Below the pieces are notes generated by a model that saw only the letters and a program-made list of their open reading frames with translations, ran no database searches and was not told where the DNA came from. From CAVORB01 sp963736235 (GTDB lineage Bacteria > Pseudomonadota > Gammaproteobacteria > Chromatiales > Chromatiaceae), in assembly GCA_963736235.1 (NCBI GenBank), contig CAVTOR010000008.1, positions 1-64,000 of the forward strand: DNA of 64,000 bases, written 5' to 3'. Position numbers and translations under genes: made by a program. Below are positions 16,265-25,987 of this stretch, in pieces. How positions within the stretch are numbered: position 1 is the stretch's first letter; every line of letters starts with the position of its first letter.

Positions 16265-17680
16265 GTGAACATGCAGTATCTGTTCAGAGTATTCCGCGGG
16301 GCGGTTGCTCCGCTGATCCTGTTGTCGGCGTGGGCAACCGCCGCTGCAGGGCAACTTCCCGGCCCGCTGGTTGAAACCGGCTGGCTGGCGGATCACCAGG
16401 GAGAGGTCTTGATTTTGGACGTGCGCGAGGACAGCGCAACATTCCTCGGCGAGCCCCTCCCAGCGGGGGAGAAGCCGAGTCTCAAGCGGTTGACCGGTCA
16501 CATACCCGGCGCGATCCCCGTACCGTGGAAGCAGGTGGTCGCCAAGGGGACCGAGCAAGGCGTGGCGCTGAAGGCCATGCTGCCGTCGCCGGAGGCCTTC
16601 GGCGCACTCATGCAGGCGAGCGGCGTCAATAACGACAGCGCCGTCGTCGTCGCCGGGCTTGGTGCGAGCGCGAAGAACCAGGCCCATGCGACACGCCTGT
16701 ACTTCACCCTGAAGTACTACGGCCACGACAATGTCGCCCTGTTGAACGGCGGTACCGCGCAGTGGGCCATGGAGGGACAGGCAATGGCCTATACACCGGA
16801 AGCCCCGACAAAGGGCGATTTCGCGGCCGGAGAGCCGCGCGAGCACCTGCTTGCGTCAACCCAGGACGTCGAGCAGGCCATCGCAGCGGCCGACACGCAG
16901 CTGGTCGACTGCCGCACCGAGGACTTCTATCGCGGCGTGAGCCACAAGCGCGGCTTTGTCTCGCCCGAGCACAAGGGGCACCTGCCTGGTGCCAAGTCCT
17001 TGCCGTTCGTTCTGCTGAGCGACAACGCGGGGCCTGCCAAGCTGTTCCCGCCCGAGGAGATGCGCAAGGTCGCCGTGATCAAGGGCGTGGCGCTCGACGT
17101 GCCGACGATCACGTACTGCAACACGGGCGTGACGGCGAGCCTCAGCTGGTTCGCTCTGCACGAGCTGTTGGGCAACGCAGAGACGCGTCTCTACGACGGC
17201 TCCATGCATGCGTGGAGCGGTGTCGATCCTGCCCATCGGGTCGTGTCACTCGAGCAGACGGCCGCGGCACTGGCTAAGGATGAGGCAGCTGAGCCCGTCC
17301 CCGAGAGCTCACTGCAGGCGCTCCTCGTGACCGGTCCGCGCAGCCTGCAGACCCTGGTCGACGAGCGGCGCGACGCCCTGCGTAAGCGCAGGAACGACCA
17401 GTTCGATGTGCTAAGCGGCAGGCGCCTCTACCAGCCGGGGTGGATGACCGCACGCGAGCGCATGCTGGACGACTATCGCGAGAGCGTGCGCTCGGCCCAA
17501 CGGGCCCACCGGGACACCATGCGGCTCTACCATGAGGCGATAAGCAACGCGTTCGCCCCCTGGTCGCGGACCCATCGCGACGTGGCGGAGACGAGGCACT
17601 ACGTCTCGCAGATGGAGCAACTCGACCGCCAGGAGTTCTATGACGATCTGAGATTCACCTACGCCCACGCGCCGTGGTGA
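16265..17680 (+). CDS. Exported tandem-rhodanese sulfurtransferase
   Basis: The 471-residue product begins at GTG, 7 nt after AGGAGG, and has a signal peptide (about 1-29). Two rhodanese domains follow, at about 33-175 and 195-325. Only the second has a cysteine loop, YCNTGVTAS with C285, as in thiosulfate sulfurtransferases. The equivalent loop of the first reads AGLGASAKN and is inactive. A further 145 residues at the C-terminus are charged and helical and do not resemble a rhodanese. The protein probably moves sulfane sulfur in the periplasm, which fits a sulfur-metabolising host. The gene has no close operon partner. Confidence 0.85.
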   Translation: MNMQYLFRVFRGAVAPLILLSAWATAAAGQLPGPLVETGWLADHQGEVLILDVREDSATFLGEPLPAGEKPSLKRLTGHIPGAIPVPWKQVVAKGTEQGVALKAMLPSPEAFGALMQASGVNNDSAVVVAGLGASAKNQAHATRLYFTLKYYGHDNVALLNGGTAQWAMEGQAMAYTPEAPTKGDFAAGEPREHLLASTQDVEQAIAAADTQLVDCRTEDFYRGVSHKRGFVSPEHKGHLPGAKSLPFVLLSDNAGPAKLFPPEEMRKVAVIKGVALDVPTITYCNTGVTASLSWFALHELLGNAETRLYDGSMHAWSGVDPAHRVVSLEQTAAALAKDEAAEPVPESSLQALLVTGPRSLQTLVDERRDALRKRRNDQFDVLSGRRLYQPGWMTARERMLDDYRESVRSAQRAHRDTMRLYHEAISNAFAPWSRTHRDVAETRHYVSQMEQLDRQEFYDDLRFTYAHAPW

Positions 17681-18082
17681 TACCCGGCGACAAAGGCGCG
17701 CAGCTCGCCAGGATTAGGCGGAAAAAGCAGATCAGCTTGCCCCCTGCCGGGGCAAGCAAATTCAATGGGTAACTAAGGAAATCGACTTCCCGCTTCCCGG
17801 AAGGCGTGGAGGACGGTTTCCCGCCGCATATTGGCGAAGGTTGGGCCGCCGCTGCACAGAAAGGTTTGCCGGCAGGTGAGGATCGGTATCGGAAATCCCC
17901 TCGAAGCACGCCCGGCTGATCGGTAACCCTGGCCACCAGCAGCTTCAGCGTGACCTCAGGTCTCCGTCTCCCCATCTTGGATTTCGCGCTGATCGCGCGC
18001 CTCGGCCTGACAACCCGGTCTTGTTCCACTGTTCTCGCCGGTCTATAGTCCGACTAGGTCTGACCATTCGGGAGCAGCCACA
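17681..18082. other. Intergenic region after rhodanese gene
   Basis: About 400 nt hold a strong hairpin (listed at 17735) and otherwise nothing recognisable. Short antisense frames here have no RBS or family resemblance. Confidence 0.4.
17735..17757 (+). terminator. Hairpin downstream of rhodanese gene
   Basis: GCTTGCCCC pairs with GGGGCAAGC in a perfect 9-bp stem around a 5-nt loop, 54 nt after the stop codon. The following bases (aaatt) are A/T-rich but not a T run, so termination is likely but not certain. Confidence 0.5.
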
Positions 18083-18321
18083 ATGTCCTCCGTCCTCAAT
18101 CTCACCGAAGCCAAGGCGAAGTTCTCCGAGGTCATCGATCGGGTAAGTCATGGCGAGGAGATCATCGTCACACGCATGGGGCAACCGGTCGCGCGCATCT
18201 CGCGCTACGAGCCGGTGCTGCGAACCGCCGCCTCGTGTTCTTCGAGGGCCGGATTCGCCTTGCCGAGGACTTCGACGATTGGCCGGAGGACATCGCCCGC
18301 GATCTCGGTATCGCTGACTGA
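18083..18321 (+). pseudogene. Phd/YefM-type antitoxin, frameshifted
   Basis: The first 46 codons encode a typical Phd-fold antitoxin (MSSVLNLTEAKAKFSEVIDR, then GEEIIVTRMGQPVARISRYE). Near 18218-18222 one base is missing, apparently from a CGG codon. In the correct frame the chain would continue NRRLVFFEGRIRLAEDFDDW and end ARDLGIAD at TGA 18321, two bases before the toxin ATG. As read, translation goes into another frame and overlaps the toxin start, ending at 18340. The DNA-binding half is intact. The toxin-neutralising C-terminus is lost unless this is a read error. Confidence 0.8.
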
Positions 18322-18323
18322 GC

Positions 18324-18701
18324 ATGCGCTTTCTGGTTGACGCGCATGCCCTGCTCTGGGCGCTCGGCGAACCAAGCGCCCTGTCGCCGGCGGCACGGGA
18401 TGCGATCGCCGCCCCGTCCAACCTGATCGTCGTCAGCAATGCGTCGCTTTGGGAATGCGCCATCAAAGCGTCGATCGGAAAGCTAGACCTGCCGGAAGAT
18501 TTCTTCGATTCCATCCCCGAGGCCGGTTACGAGGTGATGCCGATTCGGATCTCTCACCTCAATGTCTATCGCACCCTTCCGATGCACCACCGCGACCCGT
18601 TCGACAGGATACTAGTGGCGCAAGCTCGAGCGGAGGCCTTGACACTGATCTCCCGGAACCCGGAAATCGCAAAGTACGATGTCGAAATCCTGGCCTGTTG
18701 A
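18324..18701 (+). CDS. PIN-domain ribonuclease toxin (VapC-like)
   Basis: The 125-residue protein is a complete PIN domain. Acidic metal-binding residues are visible at D6 (FLVDAHALLW), E44 (SLWECAIK), and D91 and D94 (HRDPFDRIL), the usual arrangement for type II toxin RNases. The ATG lies 2 nt after the antitoxin stop, the normal translationally coupled layout. The toxin is intact although its antitoxin is frameshifted. The RNA target cannot be told. The pair sits between an IS region and a conjugative module, a typical location for such systems. Confidence 0.9.
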   Translation: MRFLVDAHALLWALGEPSALSPAARDAIAAPSNLIVVSNASLWECAIKASIGKLDLPEDFFDSIPEAGYEVMPIRISHLNVYRTLPMHHRDPFDRILVAQARAEALTLISRNPEIAKYDVEILAC

Positions 18702-19036
18702 TGGGCGGGCTAGACCATTAACTGCGGCCGTCGCCAACGAGCAGGACGCTGTAGAAGAACCATTGAACTGCTTCCGAAGCACGAGCAAGGGCTGCATAGG
18801 CCGGGCTGCGGGCTGATCCGGATCCGGCGCCGCCTGGAAGTAAAATGCGTCTTAATCGGACCGACGGTTGGGACAGCCAAGGCAGCACACTATCCGTGGC
18901 CCCTTTTGATGCTTTCCCCGCGGATTCGAGCGACATGCCCTTGCGAAAAGCAGACTGTCTGATACGTTGATATCCTTGGCGCGGCATTGGAGGTTCCGTC
19001 GCGCGGCGATTGAGAATTTGGAAGGAGTACGTCGTC
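18702..19036. other. Intergenic region before YbjQ-like membrane protein
   Basis: About 335 nt with no supported gene. The last 20 nt carry a GGAAGGAG ribosome site for the membrane protein at 19037. Confidence 0.4.
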
Positions 19037-19732
19037 ATGTCCTTCGGAAAAATCCCTCTCGGAAAATTCATCGTGCGAACCGTTGAGGCGGTCCTCGCCA
19101 CGGTATTTCTCGCGTTGGCAATCGATCGTTTTTTCGCTGGCAAGGCAGATGCGGCAGCCAACAATGCCATCTTCGCCGTAGCGGTCATCGCAGTCATCGA
19201 AACCTTGATGTGGCTCGTAACGATTCGGTCACAGGAGAGGTGGAGCATGTCCTCGGTCGAGCTTCTTTTTCGAGGGATTCAGGTGATCATTGTCGTGACC
19301 ATGATCGCCGATGCGTCGTTGTGGTTGCTTACGGGAGCAGGCTTCGGCGTCAACTACCCGGGTTGCCTGCTAGCGGTCGTGATTCTCGAGGGGATTATCC
19401 GACGGTTCGTCCGGCCCGACCCTCGGCCACCGGTCATGGCGCAGGCATTAAAGGGCATCCAGGCAAACGTCAAGGTGTTCACGCAGCTCCCTCCCGAGAA
19501 GGTCAGGGAGACGCTCGGCTTGGTGCGCGGCATTTCGGACATCGAGGCCAGCTCCAGACTGGACTTCCAACTCGCAGAGCAAGAGGCGCTCTATTTGATG
19601 CTGAAGCAAGCGCGCGAACTCGGGGCAAATGCGGTCGTCGATGCGCGGCTGACGACCGGCACTTACGAGACCAATGGCTCACAGTGGCAAGTCTCCCGCC
19701 CCGTCTACACCGGCACTGCAGTCCGGATCTAA
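19037..19732 (+). CDS. Membrane protein with YbjQ-like C-terminal domain
   Basis: The 231-residue product has four predicted membrane segments (about 13-33, 44-64, 77-100 and 107-122) followed by a soluble domain. The C-terminal 45 residues, with ARELGANAVVDARLTTG and PVYTGTAVRI, resemble the YbjQ/UPF0145 fold (DUF74), a small pentameric protein often described as heavy-metal binding. The start at 19037 is chosen because GGAAGGAG precedes it. The gene runs convergently toward traG and ends 29 nt from traG's stop. Fusion of a YbjQ-like domain to a membrane anchor is uncommon. The function is unknown. Confidence 0.7.
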   Translation: MSFGKIPLGKFIVRTVEAVLATVFLALAIDRFFAGKADAAANNAIFAVAVIAVIETLMWLVTIRSQERWSMSSVELLFRGIQVIIVVTMIADASLWLLTGAGFGVNYPGCLLAVVILEGIIRRFVRPDPRPPVMAQALKGIQANVKVFTQLPPEKVRETLGLVRGISDIEASSRLDFQLAEQEALYLMLKQARELGANAVVDARLTTGTYETNGSQWQVSRPVYTGTAVRI

Positions 19733-19761
19733 TCTGGGACTGGTTGCGCAGCGGAGACCTG

Positions 19762-22700
19762 TCACGAGGCAGCGTTGCCGCGAATCCCGCGCAGAGAGTC
19801 GATGACCGTTCTCCAGTCCACGGTCGCCCGGTTGCCTTGAATCCCCTCGTAATGGCTCTCGTTTGAGGCATCCCGCGGCAGGCCGGCCCAAACCTCCGAG
19901 AGATTCTGTGCGAAACGCTCATCGCTGATTCGGCCTCCGATCCAGCCTTCCATGCCGGCGTCCTGGGCAAGGTGCAGGGCCATCCGGTCTTGCAGCGCTG
20001 GGGTAAAACGCTCGTTTCCGCTGAGCCCCATCCGATCGATCAGCCCATCGAGGGTGTCGTCGAGGAGCTGATACCTGCCAATCGCCGATCCGCCGTTGGA
20101 CCGGACGAGGTCGGTCTGGAGGTCGCGGACCTCATTGACCGAGAGACCGGAGAGGTCCACACGGTCCTGTTCCGCATTGCCGTACCACGCGTTGTAGTTG
20201 CCGCGGGATTCCGGCACGGCGATCAAGTCCAACAACGCACCGGACCAGCCCCCGGACACGCTGTTCTGGCTCAGAGGGGGAAAAACCGGGATGTTCCCGG
20301 TGTTGGCCCGATTGTAGGCACCGATGGTTCGCAGATAGCTGTCGTCTGCGGAGACGGCAGATCGCGTCAACAGCTCGGCGATGTGCTCACCCGTCTCTCC
20401 TTCCGCCCGAATCAAAGCCTCCCTTGCCCGCTCCCTAGCTTGGGAAACGTCCGTGTCCAGCACATCATGTAATCCTGCCGGGAAAAATGTTTCATTGGTG
20501 GCCCGGAAATAGTCCATCTGCGCGTCGGTCAGTCCGTACCCGCGTAGTTGGTCCATGCGGGTGTCGATCAGTGCATCACGTGCTTCTCGCCAACCGCCGC
20601 CCACAGCTTCCAGCGCTTCCCCTACGTCCCTCGTCTCGGTTAACGTTTCTCCAAACTTCGCCACGATGCCGCTGATACCATCCTTAGCCAAACCGCCGAG
20701 CCCAGCCCTGGCCAAAGCTCCCGACTGGGAAAATTTCGTCAGGAATCCCCCAACCTCATCGGCGGCGATCTGGGGATAAGGACGCGGCAGCATTGCCTGC
20801 TCCCGCAAGAGTTGTGCGTAATGGTCGCGTTTCTGTGACCGTATGGTGCCGGCTGCACCACCACCGAACGCCGCCGCATCGCCACGATGGCGTTCGTGGG
20901 ACCGATCGACTTCAGCCGGATCGTATCGCTCGCTCGTCAGATTCCTGTGATCTGCCAGGTCACCGCGCACACCAGCCGCTTGCGCACGCGGATCACCCAA
21001 GTTTCCCGCATTGACCGACGTTTGCGTTCCGCCATGGGTCGGAACCCGCCCATCCAGATCCGCACTGCGCCCAGGTTCAATGCCCGCCGAACGTGGACCG
21101 CCAAAGGCATCCGCGAGGATGCCGAAGCCGCCCTCGCGCGCCGTCTGCTGCTCCCGGGACGAGAGCTCGCGATCCCCTTCCCCGTAGCCCAGGAGCAACG
21201 CCATCCCGGCCGCCGCGTTGGCCCGATGGCGGTCGGCGAAGACCTCCGCGTAGCTCCAGGAACTGGCGAGCCGCTGATGATCCCCGGTAAGGCCGAGCCG
21301 GTCGAGCCGGTCGTACATCCGGTCCATCAGCCCTGGATCGCCGGCGACCGCGTGGCCGATCTCCACCGCGCGGTAGCTTCCCAGGGTGCCGAAGCGCTCG
21401 GCCATGGACTCGGAACGCTCCAGGCTGAGGGAGGCCGAGAGGGTGTCGGTCGCCTGCTCCTGCAGGGTCGAGCGCTCCTCCTGGGTGAGCCGCTCGGCGA
21501 AGACGTTGCGCTCGCCCGACTGAAGGTCCGCCCTGACCCCCTCGGCCAGGCGAGCGGAGAAGTCGCGGTCGGAGGTGACGCGCCGGGCGATGTCGTCGGC
21601 GATCTGGTCCTGCAGCTGCTCGTTGGTGGCGTAGGTACCCGTGAGGGTGCCGCCTCCTCTGAGCACGCCCTTGATCGCCTCGGTCAAGGCGCCACGGTCG
21701 GACTTGTTCGAGGCCCCAATGCCGGCGGAGAGCGCCGCGGCGAAATGCTGGGAGCTGAGCCCGCTCTCGGCGTAGCGGTGGCTCAGGCTTTCCGCCTCCT
21801 GCAGCAGGGCGCGGTCGGTCTGGCTCCCCGAGCTCTCGTAGCTCCAGCCCATGGCACGCCCGTCGAAGGTCTCCCCGGAGCGCGAGGCGGAGCTCGCCGC
21901 CACCGAGGCCAGCCCGCTGGTGAACTGGCGGCTTGTCTCTTGGGCGACGCGCTCCTTCGAGCTCAGGTCCCGCTGCACGCTCTGGCCGACGTCGGCGCGC
22001 CAGAGCACGTTGTCCGCCCCCGTGGTAGTCGTCCCCCGCAGAGGGGCGTGCTCCATGATCGGGCTCATGGCCAGCGCCGGAGCCGGGCGCAGCACGTCCG
22101 GGGAGGTGATCTTCTCGTCGATGTGGTCGCCGCCTTGCAGCCGTCCCGCCAGATGCGTGGCGGTGATGGCGCTGCCGTAGATCAGCATCAGGCTGATGGC
22201 CGGGGTACTCGCCGCCAGCATGCCGCCGGTGGCCAGGTAATCCTGGAGCAGGAAGTCGAGCTTGTAGAGGGAGAGGATCGAGGGCACATCCAGATTGGCG
22301 GTGTTCTGGAGCGCGTCAAGGTCGCGTGCGATGGCCATGTGCAGATACAGATTGATGATGGCCATGATCGGCATCCAGAGCTGGATCCACAGCCCGAACA
22401 GGAGGTACTTGCCGGTCATGGCGATCCCGGCAGGACCGAGCGCAATGGTGAAGGCCATGAGCGGGGTAATGGCGAAGATCAGCCCCTCGAAGAAGGTCAT
22501 CATGGGCCGCACGATGCGGGTGAAGAGCGTCTGCTCCGCCGCCCACTGGGCGTTGCGCTGTTGTGCTGCCTGCTCTGTAGTGGCGGCAAGCTCCCACTGG
22601 CCGATGTTCTCGTGGGTCTGCACGATGCCCTTCTCCAGGAACCCGACCATGGCCGTCATCACCATGTAGTTCTGGGCGTCCACCCCGGCGCCGGCGATGG

Positions 22701-23493
22701 CGTCCAGGGCGAACTGGACCTTGTTGGTCACGTCCCCCGGGGCGGAGAGGCGCATCTGGGCCTGGAGGTTGCTCAGCAGCGCCGGGTAAAACTCGACGGT
22801 GGTGTAGTCGGAAAGGGCTGTCCAGGCCGCGTCACAGGGCAACAGCTGGGGAGTGCCGCCGAGGACCAGTTCCGTCGTCGGCACATTGAGGTCGCTGCGC
22901 AGGGCCGTGTCCCAGCTCGGGTCGCGCAGGATGTCGTCGATGGAGCGAGTGCCGATGTCGACGTCGTAGAGGGTGCAGTCGGCGACGTAGTTGATGAAGG
23001 AGCGCTCGATATCGGCGCCGGGGGTGGGGCTGTTGGCACTGCCCAGCGCGATGCGCGAGAGGGTGCCCTTGCGCACGCTCATCAGGGTCTGGAGCGGATC
23101 GGCAAAGCCGGTATCCGTCATCGCCGGGGTGGCGAAGGCCTGCTCGAAGAGGCGGGACACCCCATAGCCGACGTTCGACATGAGTGAGCCCACGGCGGCC
23201 GGTCCCAGGGGGACGTTGTCCACCACCCGCACCGCACCCGAGTAGGCGTCCTCGATGGCGACCCGGGCGGTGGGCCCGAACATCAGGGCGTAGAGGAGCC
23301 AGGCCACCAGGATGTTCTGGAAGCGGATGCCCCTGCCCCCCTGCAGGATGCCCTGGAACAGGACCAGCAGCACGCCGAGCAGGAAACCGACGCCTGCGAG
23401 CTGACGGAAGTCCCCGGTGCCGGTGATCATGGCCACGGCGTTGAGGATCGCCGCCAGATAGGCGGAGTCGCCGATGGAGTAGATCTCCCACAT
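19762..23493 (-). CDS. traG: TraG-like mating-pair protein with lysozyme-like C-terminus
   Basis: The 1243-residue protein begins MWEIYSIGDSAYLAAILNAV and has several membrane helices in its first 450 residues. This matches the N-terminal domain of F-type TraG, which acts in pilus assembly and mating-pair stabilisation. A long, charged, helical middle follows. The last about 160 residues (19765-20250) look like a peptidoglycan hydrolase: VPESRGNYNAWYG holds a likely catalytic Glu, and VRSNGGSAIGRYQLLDDTLD and FTPALQDRMALHLAQ resemble phage-type lysozyme/transglycosylase motifs. Classical F TraG ends in a different, entry-exclusion-related domain. The gene is intact and starts 17 nt after traH. 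Confidence 0.8.
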   Translation of the reverse strand: MWEIYSIGDSAYLAAILNAVAMITGTGDFRQLAGVGFLLGVLLVLFQGILQGGRGIRFQNILVAWLLYALMFGPTARVAIEDAYSGAVRVVDNVPLGPAAVGSLMSNVGYGVSRLFEQAFATPAMTDTGFADPLQTLMSVRKGTLSRIALGSANSPTPGADIERSFINYVADCTLYDVDIGTRSIDDILRDPSWDTALRSDLNVPTTELVLGGTPQLLPCDAAWTALSDYTTVEFYPALLSNLQAQMRLSAPGDVTNKVQFALDAIAGAGVDAQNYMVMTAMVGFLEKGIVQTHENIGQWELAATTEQAAQQRNAQWAAEQTLFTRIVRPMMTFFEGLIFAITPLMAFTIALGPAGIAMTGKYLLFGLWIQLWMPIMAIINLYLHMAIARDLDALQNTANLDVPSILSLYKLDFLLQDYLATGGMLAASTPAISLMLIYGSAITATHLAGRLQGGDHIDEKITSPDVLRPAPALAMSPIMEHAPLRGTTTTGADNVLWRADVGQSVQRDLSSKERVAQETSRQFTSGLASVAASSASRSGETFDGRAMGWSYESSGSQTDRALLQEAESLSHRYAESGLSSQHFAAALSAGIGASNKSDRGALTEAIKGVLRGGGTLTGTYATNEQLQDQIADDIARRVTSDRDFSARLAEGVRADLQSGERNVFAERLTQEERSTLQEQATDTLSASLSLERSESMAERFGTLGSYRAVEIGHAVAGDPGLMDRMYDRLDRLGLTGDHQRLASSWSYAEVFADRHRANAAAGMALLLGYGEGDRELSSREQQTAREGGFGILADAFGGPRSAGIEPGRSADLDGRVPTHGGTQTSVNAGNLGDPRAQAAGVRGDLADHRNLTSERYDPAEVDRSHERHRGDAAAFGGGAAGTIRSQKRDHYAQLLREQAMLPRPYPQIAADEVGGFLTKFSQSGALARAGLGGLAKDGISGIVAKFGETLTETRDVGEALEAVGGGWREARDALIDTRMDQLRGYGLTDAQMDYFRATNETFFPAGLHDVLDTDVSQARERAREALIRAEGETGEHIAELLTRSAVSADDSYLRTIGAYNRANTGNIPVFPPLSQNSVSGGWSGALLDLIAVPESRGNYNAWYGNAEQDRVDLSGLSVNEVRDLQTDLVRSNGGSAIGRYQLLDDTLDGLIDRMGLSGNERFTPALQDRMALHLAQDAGMEGWIGGRISDERFAQNLSEVWAGLPRDASNESHYEGIQGNRATVDWRTVIDSLRGIRGNAAS

Positions 23494-23510
23494 GGTCTTG
23501 GCCTCGGGGC

Positions 23511-25016
23511 TTACTGCTGGGTCGACGACGCGGCGTGGGCCTGTTCCGCGGCGAAGTAGCGCCGGCCCTTGATCTCCTCCACCAGGCCCTGGTAGTAGGC
23601 GAGCAGGGTCTGGGGGTTGCCGTAGCGGTCGTCCAGGACGGCGTACTCCCGGAAGAGCTGGGCGCGGGCGTGCGCGATCTGGGTCTGCAGCTGCTTGGCG
23701 TAGGCGTGCTCGTTCAGCGCCGCGGCCTGCTCCACGGCGAACAGCAGGTCGTTGAGGATCACCTGGGTCATCTCGATGGCGATGACCGGGGCGGCCTGCT
23801 CGACGAAGAGCCGCGCCATGCCCTCGTCGTAGCGCGCCAGGGTGCGGATCCCGGCCCCGAGCCCGTTGGGGGCGTACTGCATGAAGGCCTGCTCGGCGGC
23901 GGTGACCGCGCCCTGGCCCAGGCGGAACTTCTGCACCAGGCCGAGGGTTTCGGTGCCGGCGGCGTAGGGGCGCACGCCGATCAGCACGTCCTTCACCCGC
24001 TGGATCATGCCGTTGACCGTGTCCTCCCGCACCGAGGGCTTCAGGCAGCCGTTCTCGCTGCGGTCGATGGGGCCGCCGGCCGGGCCGCACTGATAGAGCC
24101 GCAGCCGATGGGGCCAGGCATTGGCGTGCTCGGCGGCATCCTCGCGGTCGCGGGTGCCGTTCAGGAGATCGCTGGCCTTGAGCAGGTTCCCCGGCAGATA
24201 GGTGATGCGGTGGTTCGGTCCCTGCCCGTCCGGGGCGTCCTCGGGGGGTCCGACGATGACGCTGCCGGTGAGGCTCATCATGGCCTCCAGCAGGGTGTCC
24301 TCGCCTGCCAGGAACCAGCCCGCCGCGCCCTTGCGCTTGAGCGCCTGCCACACCAGGTTGCCCTCGATCTTGCGTCTTGTCCGCCGCGGGCACGTTGTCC
24401 CGGACCTGGGCGATGGGGTCGGCGCCGCCCGCCGAGGAGCGGGTCTCGAAGACGTCGCCCAGGCCCTTGACCATGCCGAGCAGCGAGGTGTTGTCCTTGT
24501 GCTTCACGTCGAAGGCGTCGGCCACGTCGTTGACCAGCCCCTTGGCGAGCTGGCAGGAGTTGGCGAAGCCCTGGTTCAGCGCCTGGATCTTCTTCTGCAG
24601 GGTCTCCATGGTCTCCAGGCACTCCTTGCACATGGCCCCCAGGGCGACCTCGAAGGCGTAGCCCGTGGCATTGGCCGCGATGGCGCGCAGGAGCTGCTGG
24701 AACTGCTCGGCGGAGATGAAGGAGAAGGAGCCGGCGAAGAGATCGATGCCGCCGCAGCCCGCGTTGAACGAGGGCGGCACGAAGTGCCACAGGGACTCGT
24801 TCATGATGCGGTTGCGGGCGTTGACCGAGCCGCCCGGTCAGCACGCCGCGCCGCTGTCCCAGGTGCGCAGTGGGCGCGGTGTGGTTGAGCATGGTGTCGA
24901 ACAGGTTGGTCATCTGGTTGCCGATGCCCAATGCCGGGGGGATCGGCTGCCTGCGCCGAGGGCGAGAGCACGAGCACCAGGAGCCAGGCAACCGCAGTCT
25001 TGGCCGAAAGGGACAC
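23511..25016 (-). pseudogene. traH: TraH conjugal transfer protein, three +1 frameshifts
   Basis: TraH is an exported component of F-type conjugative pilus assembly. A GTG at 25016 follows GGAGG and starts a signal peptide (SLSAKTAVAWLLVLVLS). The family sequence continues through NQMTNLFDTMLNHTAPTAHL, FNAGCGGIDLFAGSFSFI and VRDNVPAADKTQ, and on to the stop at 23511, but it jumps frame at about 24935-24940 (C6 run), 24834 (GGGC) and 24385. Each jump is repaired by removing one base from a short homopolymer, which gives about 500 residues, the family length. The gene is probably intact in the organism. TraF ends 11 nt upstream. Confidence 0.8.
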
Positions 25017-25027
25017 GGGATACCTCC

Positions 25028-25987
25028 TCACTCCGCAGTCGGGATCGGCTTGGGCGCGGGCGAGCGCCCGCAGCGCCCCGAGCAGCGCCTCGGGGTCCTC
25101 GGGGAGCGCGGCAGGAAGCTGGCCCGGATCGAGCGTCAGGTCAGCGGTGACCGGCCGGGTGCGGGTGTACTCGCCTTCGCTGATCCAGCCGGCCTCCACC
25201 GCCGCGACGACCACGCGCTCCTGCAGCTGCGCCAGGGACAGGAGCCCCTGCGACAGGGGCACCACGGCGTCCGGCGGGCGGACCAGGAACAGCGCCGGGG
25301 TGGAGACCACGCCGAGGGCCTGCGCCTGGCCGCGATCCTGGCGGAACTCGGGAAACGCACCGCCCGGCAGCGGCGCCCCGTCGATGGAGACGGGCAGGAT
25401 CGAGAAGCCGTAGCGGGACGCCAGAAGTTGGAGCAGCGGGGCCTGGGCCTCGCAGTAGGGGCAGTCGGAGCGGAAGAAGAACAGCACGCCCGCCGTCTCG
25501 GCGATGCGCTGCAAGCACTTCGTCGCGCTGGTCGCCGGCCTGGCGGTTGGTCAGATTGGCGGCGAAGGTGGCGGTGGGGCGTTGGGTGATCTCGTCGAGG
25601 AAGGGGTCGAGCTGCACGGCGCGCTGGGTGGCGGCGGCGAAGCGGCTGGACTTGTCGAGCGCCACGCGCTGCAGGTAGAGGTACAGGGCGACGTTCTCGG
25701 GCGTCGGGTCGTCGATGGCGGCATCCCGGTACTCGCCGATGTGCTCGCGCAGCCATTCCGCGGAGAGGGGCTTCGGTCCTTCGGGTGCGGTCGTCGGACA
25801 GAGGCGGTGCTGTCGGACGCGGGCGGCTTGGGCGTGGCGGTGGCGGTGGCTCCGGCGCAGGTTGCGGCTCGGGCTCGCGCTCGTACCAGAACCAGCCCTC
25901 CTGCTCGCGGAAGTAGAAGCCGGCGGCTTCCGGCTGCAGCGGAAGCGCGAGCGAGAGACACAGGAAGGCGGACAGCAGGACGCGCAT
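25028..25987 (-). pseudogene. traF: TraF thioredoxin-fold transfer protein, frameshifted
   Basis: TraF is a periplasmic thioredoxin-fold protein needed for F-type pilus assembly. The ATG at 25987 starts a signal peptide (MRVLLSAFLCLSLALPLQPE) followed by a Pro-rich stretch. It then continues as LSAEWLREHIGEYRDAA, DPFLDEITQRPTATFAANL and, after a shift, LFFFRSDCPYCEAQAPLL, where a CPYC redox motif is present. Three +1 changes (near 25790, at 25512 and near 25050) interrupt it. Removing them gives about 318 residues ending DPTAE at TGA 25028, just before the traH RBS. The CxxC suggests an active disulfide role, unlike F-plasmid TraF, which lacks it. Confidence 0.75.

Noticed and set aside
15755..16846. 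Long minus-strand open frame of 363 codons
   Set aside because: It is antisense to the rhodanese start and has no family resemblance or RBS; only its last 11 codons (MANSFNEALEA) look like a real start of a small, broken gene.
20887..23187. Plus-strand open frame of 766 codons
   Set aside because: It lies fully antisense to the intact traG and has the Arg/Gly/His-rich composition typical of a GC-driven shadow frame.
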